Below, in pieces: positions 41,742-50,165 of a DNA stretch of 64,000 nucleotides (position 1 is the first letter of the stretch; every line of letters begins with the position of its first letter). This DNA comes from Dongia mobilis (GTDB lineage Bacteria; Pseudomonadota; Alphaproteobacteria; Dongiales; Dongiaceae): assembly GCF_004363235.1 (NCBI RefSeq), contig NZ_SNYW01000010.1:240968-304967 (forward strand), read 5' to 3'. The notes beneath the pieces are model-generated. The model ran no database searches, was not told where the DNA came from, and saw only the letters and a program-made list of their open reading frames with translations. A program made the translations under genes and the position numbers.

Positions 41742-42767
41742 ATGGAACACCGCCAACTCGGCCGCTCGGGCCTCAAGGTCCCGGTTCTCTCCTTCGGCAC
41801 CGCCACCTTTGGCGGCGGCGATGAGTTCTTCGACAAATGGGGCGCGGTCGATGCCAAGGCGGCGGTGCGGCAGGTCGATCTCTGCCTCGATCACGGCCTC
41901 AACTTCTTCGACACGGCCGATGTCTATTCCAATGGCGCGGCCGAGCGCATCCTGGGCGAGGCGCTCAAGGGGCGCCGCCACCAGGCCCTCATCTCCACCA
42001 AGGCGACTTTCGAGATGGGCCCCGGCCCCAATGACAAGGGCTCCTCGCGCCATCATCTGATCCGCGCCTGCGAGGCCAGCCTCAAGCGCCTCGGCACCGA
42101 CTACATCGATCTCTATTTCATGCACGGCTTCGATGCGCTGACCCCGGTCGAGGAGACCTTGCGCGCCCTCGACGACCTCATCACCGCCGGCAAGATCGGC
42201 TATATCGGCTGCTCGAATTTCAGCGGCTGGCATGTGATGAAGGCATTGGCCACGTCCGAGAAATACGGCCTCGCCCGCTATGTGGTCTATCAGGGCTACT
42301 ATTCCCTCATCGGCCGCGATTACGAGGAAGAGCTGATGCCGCTCTGCATCGACCAGGGCGTCGGCACCATGGTCTGGAGCCCGCTGGGCTGGGGCCGCCT
42401 CACCGGCAAGATCCGCCGCGGCCGGAACGAGTCCGGCCGCATCAAACAGGGCGGCGCCGAAGGCGGGCCCATCGTCGCCGACGATTACCTCTTCCAGGTG
42501 GTGGATGCGTTGGATGCGGTGGCTGAGGAAACCGGCAAGACCATCCCCCAGATCGCCCTCAACTGGCTGCTGACCCGCCCCACCGTCTGCAACATCGTCA
42601 TCGGCGCCCGCAATGAGGAGCAGTTGAAGCAGAACCTCGGCGCGCTGGGCTGGTCACTGACAGAGGAGCAGATCAAACGCCTCGACGCGGCCAGCGAGCA
42701 AGTCCCAGCCTATCCCTATTGGCACCAGCGGGACTTCCAGGAGCGGAATCCAAGGGCGGTGGGATGA
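41742..42767 (+). CDS. Aldo/keto reductase
   Basis: A 341-residue NADPH-dependent oxidoreductase of the AKR superfamily TIM barrel. The catalytic Tyr should be in FFDTADVYSNGAAERILGEA, with Asp just before it, Lys in ALISTKATFEMG and His in IDLYFMHGFDALTPVEET. LGWGRLTGKIRRG and the C-terminal nucleotide-binding stretch NIVIGARNEEQLKQNLGALG complete the pattern. The substrate is unknown; this clade includes general stress and aldehyde reductases. It stands alone, 99 bp before the next gene. Confidence 0.92.
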   Translation: MEHRQLGRSGLKVPVLSFGTATFGGGDEFFDKWGAVDAKAAVRQVDLCLDHGLNFFDTADVYSNGAAERILGEALKGRRHQALISTKATFEMGPGPNDKGSSRHHLIRACEASLKRLGTDYIDLYFMHGFDALTPVEETLRALDDLITAGKIGYIGCSNFSGWHVMKALATSEKYGLARYVVYQGYYSLIGRDYEEELMPLCIDQGVGTMVWSPLGWGRLTGKIRRGRNESGRIKQGGAEGGPIVADDYLFQVVDALDAVAEETGKTIPQIALNWLLTRPTVCNIVIGARNEEQLKQNLGALGWSLTEEQIKRLDAASEQVPAYPYWHQRDFQERNPRAVG

Positions 42768-42865
42768 GTTAATGTTGGCCATCCTTTGTACAACCTGAGA
42801 TAGCCGTGGTAAGAATGCACACGAGTAGCCGCGCTCGACGCGCCGGCCTAGGAGTACAGGATCAC

Positions 42866-43279
42866 ATGCAGATTTGCCGTTCAGTCTTCTTCGCCGGACT
42901 TTTGCTTTCCTTCTCGACTGGAATTGTTAGCGCACAGGACCCGGCCGTGATCGATCCGGCGGCGCATCCCGGCAAGGCGCGGTTCATGGCGCTGGCGCAG
43001 GAGAAGTTCAACGCGGACCCGGATGCGATGTTCCAGACCTCGCGCATCGAGCCGGGGCAGCGCCAGGCGGTGTTCGAATGCGGCATGAAGGCGGTGCTGG
43101 CCGACATGCCGGACGCGGATGCCGGACGGCTGGCCGACATGGTGGAGGGGAAGGCGCCGGGCGACCCGGCGCTGGCCAAATGGTTCGAGCTGGAGGAGAG
43201 CGTCAACAAGCCCCGGCACGACCAGGTGGCGGCGCGGGCGCGCGCCATCTGCCCGCAGCTGGCGCATTTGATTAAGTGA
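42866..43279 (+). CDS. Small secreted protein of unknown function
   Basis: A 137-residue protein starting at the ATG at 42866 with a clear signal peptide (MQICRSVFFAGLLLSFSTGI, cleavage after VSAQ). The mature part is helical and has two cysteines (AVFECGMKAV and ARAICPQLAHLIK) that could pair. I recognise no family. The frame is open back to 42806, but that part would disrupt the leader. It converges on the SRPBCC gene with an 11-bp gap. Confidence 0.72.
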   Translation: MQICRSVFFAGLLLSFSTGIVSAQDPAVIDPAAHPGKARFMALAQEKFNADPDAMFQTSRIEPGQRQAVFECGMKAVLADMPDADAGRLADMVEGKAPGDPALAKWFELEESVNKPRHDQVAARARAICPQLAHLIK

Positions 43280-43290
43280 ACGGCCGGGCG

Positions 43291-43785
43291 CTAAAGCCCG
43301 TTCAAGTAATCCTGCAGCCGGTCGAAGGTGCTCATCCAGCCGGCCTCGTGACCGTCGCGGTTCGCCACGGTGTCAAAGACTTCCTGGCGGAAATGCAAGC
43401 GGGTGCGGTTGCCGCCGAGATCGTCCAGCACCATGGTGACAAGGGTTTCCGGCCCACGCGTGCCGGGCCTGTCGCGGGTGCCATCCTCTTCCCAGCCGAA
43501 GGTGAAGGACAGGCGTTCGGGCGGCTCGATCTCGTGATTGATGCCGTTCTGCCAGATTTCGGCGCCGGTTTCACGGCTGGTGAGGCAGGCGCGCCATTTG
43601 CCGCCGGGGCGGCCGTCGCTTTCCCAATAGGTCACCGGATAATCGCGCGGCCCCATCCAGTTGAGGGCATGGCTGCGTTCCGTCAGCGCCGCGAAGACCA
43701 GTTCGCGCGGGGCGGCGAAATCACGGGTAATGGTCAGGATGCGGTCACTCGCCTCCGGTTCGGCGCTTATTTTTGGTGCGGACAT
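43291..43785 (-). CDS. SRPBCC/AHSA1-domain protein
   Basis: A 164-residue START-like (AHSA1) fold protein: ITRDFAAPRELVFAALTERS at the N-terminus, WESDGRPGGKWRACLTSRET in the middle and GHEAGWMSTFDRLQDYLNGL at the end, the typical order of this family. Such proteins bind hydrophobic ligands. It is coupled to the ArsR regulator gene by a 41-nt overlap, a recurrent ArsR-SRPBCC arrangement in proteobacteria, so the regulator probably controls this protein. Confidence 0.9.
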   Translation of the reverse strand: MSAPKISAEPEASDRILTITRDFAAPRELVFAALTERSHALNWMGPRDYPVTYWESDGRPGGKWRACLTSRETGAEIWQNGINHEIEPPERLSFTFGWEEDGTRDRPGTRGPETLVTMVLDDLGGNRTRLHFRQEVFDTVANRDGHEAGWMSTFDRLQDYLNGL

Positions 43786-44131
43786 TTTTTGCCTCCCTTG
43801 TCGCGGTTTGCAGATCTTCGAGATAGGTGTCGAGGCGATCGAAACTCGCCTCCCAGAAGCGGCGATAGGTGTCGAGCCAATCGGCGACCTCGCGCAGCGG
43901 TGCCGCCTTCAATCGGCAGGGCCGCCATTGCGCCTCGCGCCCGCGTTCGATCAGTCCGGCGCGTTCCAGCACCTTGAGATGCTTCGAGATCGCCGGCCCG
44001 CTCATGGCAAAGGGTGCCGCGAGTTCAGCCACCGTCGCGCGGCCCATGGCAAGGCGGGCCAGGATGGCGCGCCGCGTGGGGTCGGCAAGAGCCTGCAAGG
44101 TGTCGCTGAGGCGATCCGGCATCGTGTTCAT
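43745..44131 (-). CDS. ArsR-family regulator
   Basis: A 128-residue winged-helix regulator: ALADPTRRAILARLAMGRAT and VAELAAPFAMSGPAISKHLK, VLERAGLIERGREAQWRPC are classic ArsR stretches. No cysteine metal site is evident, so it is of the metal-independent type that controls SRPBCC genes. The frame allows ATG at 44131 (MNTMPDRLS) or 44122. Two TAAC-N6-GTTA sites abut the start and are probably its own operator. Confidence 0.92.
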   Translation of the reverse strand: MNTMPDRLSDTLQALADPTRRAILARLAMGRATVAELAAPFAMSGPAISKHLKVLERAGLIERGREAQWRPCRLKAAPLREVADWLDTYRRFWEASFDRLDTYLEDLQTATREAKNVRTKNKRRTGGE

Positions 44132-44170
44132 TATTTAACTGTTCGGTTATTTAACTGTATGGTTATTTAC
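44131..44170. promoter_or_regulatory. Tandem ArsR operator sites
   Basis: A 16-bp unit repeats (TTATTTAACTGTTCGG at 44131-44146, TTATTTAACTGTATGG at 44147-44162, then TTATTTAC). Each repeat boundary creates a palindromic TAAC-N6-GTTA site: 44136-44149 (centre TGTTCG) and 44152-44165 (centre TGTATG). It abuts the regulator start, as expected for an autorepressor. Confidence 0.65.
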
Positions 44171-44299
44171 AACTTGAAGCGATCCCCGTCAAGACCCCAG
44201 TTAACCCGCATCAAGGTTTCGGTCACGTTGTTGGCCTTGGGTCCCGGTTATCCCCCATTCGTCGCTTGCCCTTGCCGCCCGCTTTCCCCTAGGCTTGTT

Positions 44300-44311
44300 T
44301 GCAATGCACAA
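44300..44311. promoter_or_regulatory. Candidate PhaR operator upstream of phaA
   Basis: TGCAATGCACAA, 44 bp before the phaA ATG, matches 11 of 12 bases of TGCGATGCACAA in the phaR/phaC gap. A further TGTGCG follows at 44321. This would link phaA-phaB expression to PhaR. Confidence 0.45.
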
Positions 44312-44354
44312 AACACCCCCTGTGCGAAAAAATCGCCTATTGGAGGAAGATCCC

Positions 44355-45542
44355 ATGGCCAGCGCCCCCGACATCGTCATTGCCGCCGCCACCCGCACGC
44401 CGATCGGCGCCTTTGGCGGCACGCTTTCCGCCCTCCCCGCCCATGACCTCGGCCGCGACGTGATCCTGGAATTGCTGAAGCGCGCGAAGCTGGAGGCCGG
44501 CGAGGTGGACGAGGTCATCCTGGGCCAGATCCTGACCGCCGCCGCCGGGCAGAACCCGGCGCGCCAGGCCGCGATCAATGCCGGCATCCCCAACGAGAAG
44601 ACCGCCTATGGCATCAACCAGCTCTGCGGCTCGGGCCTGCGCGCGGTGGCGCTGGGCTTCCAGGCGATCCGCAATGGCGACGCCAATGTCGTCATCGCCG
44701 GCGGGCAGGAGAGCATGAGCCAGTCGCCCCATGCCATGCATTTGCGCAACGGCACCAAGATGGGCAATGCCGAGATGGTCGACACCATGATCCGGGACGG
44801 CCTCTGGGATGCCTTCAACGGCTATCACATGGGCAACACGGCCGAGAACGTGGCGCAGAAATGGCAGATCACCCGCCAGCAGCAGGACGAATTCGCCGCC
44901 GCCAGCCAGCAGAAGGCCGAGGCCGCGATGAAGGCCGGCAAGTTCAAGGACGAGATCGTCCCCGTCACCGTCAAGGGCCGCAAGGGCGATGTGACGGTGG
45001 CCGATGACGAATACCCCAAGCACGGCACCACGGTGGACACGCTCTCCAAGCTGCGCCCGGCCTTCGTGCGCGGCGACAACGGCACGGTGACGGCCGGCAA
45101 TGCGTCGGGCATCAATGACGGTGCTGCCGGCGTCGTGCTGATGACCGCCGCCGAGGCTTCGAAGCGCGGCCTGACGCCGCTTGGCCGCATCGTCTCCTGG
45201 GCCACGGTCGGCGTCGATCCCGCCATCATGGGCTCGGGTCCGATCCCGGCCAGCCGCGCGGCGCTGGCCAAGGCCGGCTGGAAGCCCGACGACCTCGACC
45301 TCGTCGAGGCGAACGAGGCCTTCGCCGCCCAGGCCTGTGCCGTCAACAAGGATATGGGCTGGGACCCTGCCAAGGTGAACGTCAATGGCGGCGCCATTGC
45401 CTTGGGCCATCCGATCGGCGCCTCGGGGGCGCGCGTCTTCGTGACGCTGCTCCACGAGATGCAAAAGCGCAACGCCAAGAAGGGCCTCGCCACCCTGTGC
45501 ATCGGCGGCGGCATGGGCATCGCCATGTGCGTGGAGCGCTGA
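44355..45542 (+). CDS. phaA: Acetyl-CoA acetyltransferase
   Basis: A 395-residue thiolase that condenses two acetyl-CoA to acetoacetyl-CoA, the first step of PHB synthesis. The acyl-binding Cys is in [17 protein letters not shown]; the second-half motifs [18 protein letters not shown] (His) and [15 protein letters not shown] (second Cys) are complete. GGAGGA lies about 8 nt before the ATG. phaB follows 83 bp later on the same strand. Confidence 0.97.
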   Translation: MASAPDIVIAAATRTPIGAFGGTLSALPAHDLGRDVILELLKRAKLEAGEVDEVILGQILTAAAGQNPARQAAINAGIPNEKTAYGINQLCGSGLRAVALGFQAIRNGDANVVIAGGQESMSQSPHAMHLRNGTKMGNAEMVDTMIRDGLWDAFNGYHMGNTAENVAQKWQITRQQQDEFAAASQQKAEAAMKAGKFKDEIVPVTVKGRKGDVTVADDEYPKHGTTVDTLSKLRPAFVRGDNGTVTAGNASGINDGAAGVVLMTAAEASKRGLTPLGRIVSWATVGVDPAIMGSGPIPASRAALAKAGWKPDDLDLVEANEAFAAQACAVNKDMGWDPAKVNVNGGAIALGHPIGASGARVFVTLLHEMQKRNAKKGLATLCIGGGMGIAMCVER

Positions 45543-45553
45543 CGCTGGATTTA

Positions 45554-45580
45554 GCCCTCTCCCTGCAGGGGGAGGGGGCC
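45554..45580. terminator. Hairpin between phaA and phaB
   Basis: A stem of CCCTCTCCC and GGGGGAGGG around TGCA lies 12 bp after the phaA stop. There is no U-run, so it may be an mRNA-stabilising hairpin or partial terminator inside the phaAB transcript. Confidence 0.45.
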
Positions 45581-45625
45581 ACAACCACAACAACCAACGA
45601 CAAAAACAAAACCAGGGAGGAATGA

Positions 45626-46348
45626 ATGGGTCGGGTGGCAGTGGTGACGGGCGGGACCCGTGGCATCGGCGAGGCGATCAGCGTCGCCCTCAAGAATGCC
45701 GGCTACAAGGTGGCGGCGGTCTATGGCGGCGATACGGCGAAGGCCAAGGCCTTCTCGGACGCGACCGGCATCGCCGCCTACCAGATCGACGTCGCCGATT
45801 TCAAGCAATGCAAGGAAGGCATTGCCCGGATCACGGCCGATCTCGGCCCCATCGACGTGCTGGTCAACAATGCCGGCATCACCCGCGACGGCACGCTGCA
45901 CAAGATGACGCCCGAGCAATGGCAGGCGGTGATCGACACCAATCTCTCCTCCTGCTTCAACATGTGCCGCAACGTGATCGATTCCATGCGCGAGCGCGGT
46001 TTCGGCCGCATCGTCAATATCGGCTCGATCAACGGCCAGGCCGGGCAATACGGCCAGGTGAACTATGCCGCCGCCAAATCCGGCATCCACGGCTTCACCA
46101 AGGCCCTCGCCCAAGAGGGTGCCGCCAAGAACATCACGGTGAACGCCATCGCCCCCGGCTATATCGACACCGACATGGTGCGCGCCGTGCCGCCCCAGGT
46201 GCTGGAGAAGATCGTCGCCAAGATCCCGGTCGGGCGCTTGGGGCAAGCCTCCGAGATCGCCCGCGGCGTCCTCTTCCTGGTGGCCGATGAGGGCGGCTTC
46301 ATCACCGGCTCGACCCTCTCCATCAATGGCGGCCAGCATATGTACTGA
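45626..46348 (+). CDS. phaB: Acetoacetyl-CoA reductase
   Basis: A 240-residue short-chain dehydrogenase that reduces acetoacetyl-CoA to 3-hydroxybutyryl-CoA with NADPH. Cofactor loop VTGGTRGIGEAISVAL, NNAGITRDGTLHKM, the Ser-Tyr-Lys triad region (IGSINGQAGQYGQVNYAAAK) and the C-terminal FITGSTLSINGGQHMY are all typical of PhaB. AGGGAGGA precedes the ATG at 45626. Together with phaA upstream and phaC it completes the PHB route in this window. Confidence 0.96.
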   Translation: MGRVAVVTGGTRGIGEAISVALKNAGYKVAAVYGGDTAKAKAFSDATGIAAYQIDVADFKQCKEGIARITADLGPIDVLVNNAGITRDGTLHKMTPEQWQAVIDTNLSSCFNMCRNVIDSMRERGFGRIVNIGSINGQAGQYGQVNYAAAKSGIHGFTKALAQEGAAKNITVNAIAPGYIDTDMVRAVPPQVLEKIVAKIPVGRLGQASEIARGVLFLVADEGGFITGSTLSINGGQHMY

Positions 46349-46355
46349 CCGAACT

Positions 46356-46406
46356 GGGACGGATTTCCTGCGTTCAACTCGTTGAACTGATTTGGAAAAC
46401 CGTCCC
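46356..46406 (+). terminator. Nested double hairpin after phaB
   Basis: Outer arms GGGACGGATTTCC (46356-46368) and GGAAAACCGTCCC (46394-46406) pair at 12 of 13 positions and enclose an inner perfect hairpin GTTCAA-CTCG-TTGAAC (46372-46387). It begins 8 nt after the phaB stop. There is no U-run after the outer stem, so it could be a rho-dependent end, a processing site or an RNA-stability element. Confidence 0.55.
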
Positions 46407-46425
46407 GGCATCGGTTCTGGCACAG

Positions 46426-46434
46426 TTATCCACA
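46426..46434 (+). promoter_or_regulatory. DnaA-box match upstream of membrane-protein gene
   Basis: TTATCCACA is an exact match to the strong DnaA box. It is single, 52 bp before the start of the 162-residue membrane protein. A lone 9-mer can occur by chance. Confidence 0.35.
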
Positions 46435-46485
46435 GGTTGTTAACCATTCCCGGCCTAAGCTTGGCGGAGTGATGGAGAAACGACC

Positions 46486-46974
46486 ATGGCGAAAGCCGCA
46501 CCCGAAACCGAAACCGACGCGGCCGAGCGGATCGAGGTCCGCCCGAGCGAACTCGACGAACTGACCCATGCCGAGATGCTGGCGCTCTATGCCGCCTGCG
46601 GCGAGACCACGCGCTTTGCCAAGCACCAGCAATGGGGCACGCTGCTCGGCACCCTCGTCATCTTCGTGCTTTTGGGTGTCATCGGCGACCTCGCCTATAA
46701 GGGCACGCTGCTGTTCAAGCTGGTCGTCGCGATCAGCATCGTACTGTCGGTGGGCGCCATCTATTCGCTCATCATCTACCAGTTCTGGCAGAATGCCGAG
46801 CGCGAGAAGCTCAACTTCATCGCCCCCTATCTCTCCAACCTGACCGGGATCGTGCGCGAGATGGTGCCGGAGCGCGAGCGCAACGTGCACCGCTACGTGC
46901 TGCTCTTCTTCATGGTGGCCTCGATCATCCTCGGCAACGCCCTCCTCATCGTCTATCTGGCGCCGAAGCTGTAG
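46486..46974 (+). CDS. Three-helix membrane protein of unknown function
   Basis: A 162-residue protein. A charged N-terminal cytosolic part (EVRPSELDELTHAEM-like, residues 15-50) precedes two adjacent membrane helices (GTLLGTLVIFVLLGVIGDLA and VAISIVLSVGAIYSLIIYQF), a charged loop with EREKLNFIAPYLSNL and REMVPERERNVHRY, and a third helix (LLFFMVASIILGNALLIVYL). I recognise no named family. It lies between phaB and a mosaic repeat, on its own. Confidence 0.75.
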   Translation: MAKAAPETETDAAERIEVRPSELDELTHAEMLALYAACGETTRFAKHQQWGTLLGTLVIFVLLGVIGDLAYKGTLLFKLVVAISIVLSVGAIYSLIIYQFWQNAEREKLNFIAPYLSNLTGIVREMVPERERNVHRYVLLFFMVASIILGNALLIVYLAPKL

Positions 46975-47004
46975 CGGCGCCCTGCGCAATTTCACTTTGT
47001 TATT

Positions 47005-47094
47005 GTCATGCCCCGGCTTGGCCGGGGCATCCACGAGTTCCTGTTGTCGGTTGCGGGCAAACTCGTGGTTGGCCCGCCTGAAGCGGGCCATGAC
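47005..47094. repeat. Mosaic two-hairpin intergenic repeat, copy 3
   Basis: GTCATGCCCCGGC...GGGGCATCCACGAGTT, spacer, AACTCGTGG, then a hairpin whose reverse complement nearly equals the left half of copies 1, 4 and 6 (GGCCCGC ttca GGCGGGCC), ending CATGAC. Confidence 0.9.
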
Positions 47095-47154
47095 AGCAGA
47101 CAAGCCAGTTGCCACCCTTGACGCGTATCGGCCGGCCTGCATTATGCGCCGGCC

Positions 47155-48072
47155 ATGACCGACCTTGCCCTGCCGACCGCCCATTCCCGCCGCCGCGCCA
47201 CCCTCATCGGCTCCATCGCCGTCCTGCTCTGGGCGACGCTGGCGCTGTTCACGGCGTCGACCGGTGCCGTGCCGCCCTTCCAGCTGATGGCGACGACCTT
47301 CGCCATCGCCTTTGCCTTCGCCGCCTTGAAATGGCTGGCCGATTTTGCGCGCAAAGGGCCGGCTGCCTTCACCTTCCTGCGCCAGCCCTGGCCGGTCTGG
47401 GCCCTCGGCATCGGCGGGCTCTTCCTCTATCACCTCTTCTATTTTGTGGCGCTCGACCACGCGCCGGCGGTCGAGGCCAGCCTCATCGCCTATCTCTGGC
47501 CGCTCCTCATCGTCCTCTTCTCCGCCCTGCTGCCGGGCGAGAGGCTCTATTGGCAGCATGTGGCGGGTGCCATCATCGGCATGGCCGGGGCCGCCCTTCT
47601 CATCCTCGCCCGCGATGCCGGCGATGCGGCCGGGCTTGCCGGCAGCGCCCTCGGCTATGGCGCCGCCCTGGCCTGTGCCTTCACCTGGTCGATCTATTCG
47701 GTGCTGTCGCGCCGCTTCGGCACGGCACCGACGGAACTGGTCGGCGCCTTCTGCGGCGTCACCGCCCTGCTCGGTTTCCTCTGCCATCTGCTGACGGAAA
47801 CCACCATCTGGCCCGCCGACCAATGGCAATGGCTGGCCATCATCGCCCTCGGCCTGGGGCCCGTGGGTGCTGCCTTCTTCGTCTGGGATTACGGCGTCAA
47901 GAAGGGCGACATCAAGGCACTGGGCGCCATCTCCTACGCCTCGCCCCTCATCTCCACCCTGCTCCTGATTGCGACCGGCAAGGCCAGCGCCACCATGGCC
48001 GTGCTGCTCGGCTGCCTCGCCATCGTCGGCGGCGCCGTGCTGGCGGCGCGCGATCTCTACATGAAGAGATGA
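47155..48072 (+). CDS. EamA/DMT family transporter
   Basis: A 305-residue membrane protein with about ten helices in two EamA repeats: IGSIAVLLWATLALFTASTG, VALDHAPAVEASLIAYLWPL in the first; GLGPVGAAFFVWDYGVKKGD and ISYASPLISTLLLIATG in the second. The DYGVKKGD loop and YLWPL region are like those of the YddG/aromatic amino-acid exporter group, so export of amino acids is possible. It stands between two mosaic repeats with no operon partner. Confidence 0.88.
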   Translation: MTDLALPTAHSRRRATLIGSIAVLLWATLALFTASTGAVPPFQLMATTFAIAFAFAALKWLADFARKGPAAFTFLRQPWPVWALGIGGLFLYHLFYFVALDHAPAVEASLIAYLWPLLIVLFSALLPGERLYWQHVAGAIIGMAGAALLILARDAGDAAGLAGSALGYGAALACAFTWSIYSVLSRRFGTAPTELVGAFCGVTALLGFLCHLLTETTIWPADQWQWLAIIALGLGPVGAAFFVWDYGVKKGDIKALGAISYASPLISTLLLIATGKASATMAVLLGCLAIVGGAVLAARDLYMKR

Positions 48073-48096
48073 CGGCCGGCGTTGACGGCCGATCTT

Positions 48097-48185
48097 GTCA
48101 TGGCCCGCTTCAGGCGGGCCATCCACGAGTTTGCGCACGACTGAAGAAAGTAACTCGTGGATCCCCCGCCTGCGCGGGGGATGCC
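48097..48185. repeat. Mosaic two-hairpin intergenic repeat, copy 4
   Basis: Left half GTCATGGCCCGCTTCAGG... is the same as in copies 1 and 6; right half TAACTCGTGGATCCCCCGCC...GGGGGATGCC carries the CCCCCGC hairpin seen in copies 2 and 5 and a decayed end (ATGCC for ATGAC). It separates convergent transporter and GST genes. Confidence 0.9.
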
Positions 48186-48202
48186 AGTCGAAAGGTAGCC
48201 AC

Positions 48203-48811
48203 TCAATCCTTGGGCGCGGTGTCCTTCAGGCTCGGCCGCGCGCTCACCTGCTCGAACCAGCGGGCCAGATGCGGCCGCCCCGCGCGCCAGTTGTCGGCGG
48301 CAAAGCGGAAATCGGCATAGCCCAGGGCACAGGCCACCGCGATCAGGCCGATATCGAAACCGGCACCGAATGACGCCGCCTCGCGCTCCAGCGCGTCGAA
48401 GCCCGCCGCCATCTTGCCCTTCTGCTTCGCCACCCATTCCGGCGAGCGCTGGGCGGGCTCGCTGCGACGCCCCTCCATCACGCAGAGGACACCCGCATCC
48501 ATGATGCCGTCGGCCAGGGCCTGGCGCCGCAGGGCCGTCCAGCGCGCATCGCCATCGGCCGGGAACAGCCTGGTACCGCCATGCCTCGAGTCGAGATATT
48601 CGCAGATCACCCGCGAGTCATAGAGTGTCGATCCGTCCGCCAGCACCAGCGCCGGCACCTTGCCGAGCGGGTTGTGCCGGGAGAGGTCGGAATGGGGATC
48701 GGCCGTTACGGTCGGGACAAGCTCGATCTCGCCCCGTTGCCCGGTCTCGATCGTGGCCATCATCACCTTGCGCACGAAGGGCGAGGTCACCGAATAGCGC
48801 AGCTTGAACAT
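48203..48811 (-). CDS. Glutathione S-transferase family protein
   Basis: A 202-residue GST. The thioredoxin-fold N-terminal domain has the conserved Ser/Arg start SVTSPFVRKVMMATIETG, the cis-Pro LGKVPALVLADG and the gamma-glutamyl site DSRVICEYLD. An all-helical C-terminal domain follows, ending WFEQVSARPSLKDTAP. Clade and substrate are not recognisable. It lies 15 bp upstream of purD on the same strand, so both may be co-transcribed. Confidence 0.9.
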   Translation of the reverse strand: MFKLRYSVTSPFVRKVMMATIETGQRGEIELVPTVTADPHSDLSRHNPLGKVPALVLADGSTLYDSRVICEYLDSRHGGTRLFPADGDARWTALRRQALADGIMDAGVLCVMEGRRSEPAQRSPEWVAKQKGKMAAGFDALEREAASFGAGFDIGLIAVACALGYADFRFAADNWRAGRPHLARWFEQVSARPSLKDTAPKD

Positions 48812-48826
48812 GTTGTCCCCCCTTGC

Positions 48827-50107
48827 CTATTTGCCGCGCGCGAGGGCGCGCCAGCCGATATCGCGCCGGCAGAAACCGCCCGGCCATTGAACAGCATCCA
48901 CCGCCTGGTAGGCCAGCGCCTGCGCCGAGGCGACGTCCCTGGCACTTGCCGCCACCGCCAGCACGCGGCCGCCGGCCGCGACGATCTCGCCCTTGTCGTT
49001 CTGTTTCGTCCCGGCATGGAACACGGCCACATCCCTGATGGTGGCAGCGGCGTCGAGGCCGCCGATCACGGTCCCGGTCTCGGGCCTGCCCGGATAGCCT
49101 TTGGCCGCCATGACGACGCAGAGTGCCGCATCGTCGAACCAGCGCAGGTCAAAATTCTTCAGGGTCCCGTCGCGCGCCGCGATCAGCGCCGGCACCAGAT
49201 CGGATTTGAGGCGCAGCATCAGCACCTCGCATTCCGGGTCGCCGAAGCGGACATTGAACTCGATCAGCTTCGGCCCGCCTTCCGTCACCATGATGCCGGC
49301 GAAGAGGACACCCTTGAACGGCCGCCCCTCCGCCGCCATGCCCTGGACCGTGGGGCGGATGATCTCCTCCATGATGCGCCGCTCGATTTCGGGCGTCGCC
49401 ACCGGGGCCGGCGAATAGGCGCCCATGCCGCCGGTATTGGGGCCGGTATCGCCATCGCCCACCTGCTTGTGGTCCTGCGCCGAGGCCAGCGGAATGGCAT
49501 GGGCGCCGTCGCAAAGCGCAAAGAAGGAAAGCTCCTCGCCTTGCAAAAATTCCTCCACCACCAGCTCGGCCCCGGCCTCGCCGAATTGCCGGTCGGTCAT
49601 CATGGCGTCGATGGCGGCCTCGGCCTCGGTGCGGGACTGCGCGATGACGACACCCTTGCCCGCCGCAAGGCCATCCGCCTTGATGACGACGGGAAGGCCC
49701 AATGTCGCCGCGAAGGCCTTGGCGGGGGCGGGTGCGCGGAAGCGGCGATAGGCGGCAGTCGGCACGGCGTATTTGGCGGCCAAATCCTTCATGAAGCCCT
49801 TCGAACCCTCAAGCTCGGCCGCTTTGGCGCTCGGCCCGAAGGTCGGGATTCCGGCCGCTTCCAGCGCGTCGGCGAGGCCCGCCACCAGCGGCGCCTCCGG
49901 CCCCACGACGACAAGGTCGATCGCCTTTTCGCGCGCAAACTTCACCAGCCCCGGAATGTCGTCGACGCCGATCGCCACACATTCGGCTTCCGCCGCGATG
50001 CCGGCATTGCCCGGCGCGCAATAGAGCTTGTCGCACAGCGGCGAGGCCGCGATTTTCCAGCACAGGGCATGCTCGCGCCCACCCGATCCGACCACCAGAA
50101 TCCGCAT
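48827..50107 (-). CDS. purD: Phosphoribosylamine--glycine ligase
   Basis: A 426-residue ATP-grasp enzyme of purine synthesis that makes glycinamide ribonucleotide. The N-terminus [80 protein letters not shown] and [18 protein letters not shown] are diagnostic. The start is the ATG at 50107; the frame is open far upstream but that part runs into xseA, which is divergent after a 58-bp gap. Confidence 0.97.
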   Translation of the reverse strand: MRILVVGSGGREHALCWKIAASPLCDKLYCAPGNAGIAAEAECVAIGVDDIPGLVKFAREKAIDLVVVGPEAPLVAGLADALEAAGIPTFGPSAKAAELEGSKGFMKDLAAKYAVPTAAYRRFRAPAPAKAFAATLGLPVVIKADGLAAGKGVVIAQSRTEAEAAIDAMMTDRQFGEAGAELVVEEFLQGEELSFFALCDGAHAIPLASAQDHKQVGDGDTGPNTGGMGAYSPAPVATPEIERRIMEEIIRPTVQGMAAEGRPFKGVLFAGIMVTEGGPKLIEFNVRFGDPECEVLMLRLKSDLVPALIAARDGTLKNFDLRWFDDAALCVVMAAKGYPGRPETGTVIGGLDAAATIRDVAVFHAGTKQNDKGEIVAAGGRVLAVAASARDVASAQALAYQAVDAVQWPGGFCRRDIGWRALARGK

Positions 50108-50165
50108 GCTTCCGACCCGATTTCCCTTCACCACAGGCGCCTGCGATACCATAGAATAGGGCGCC

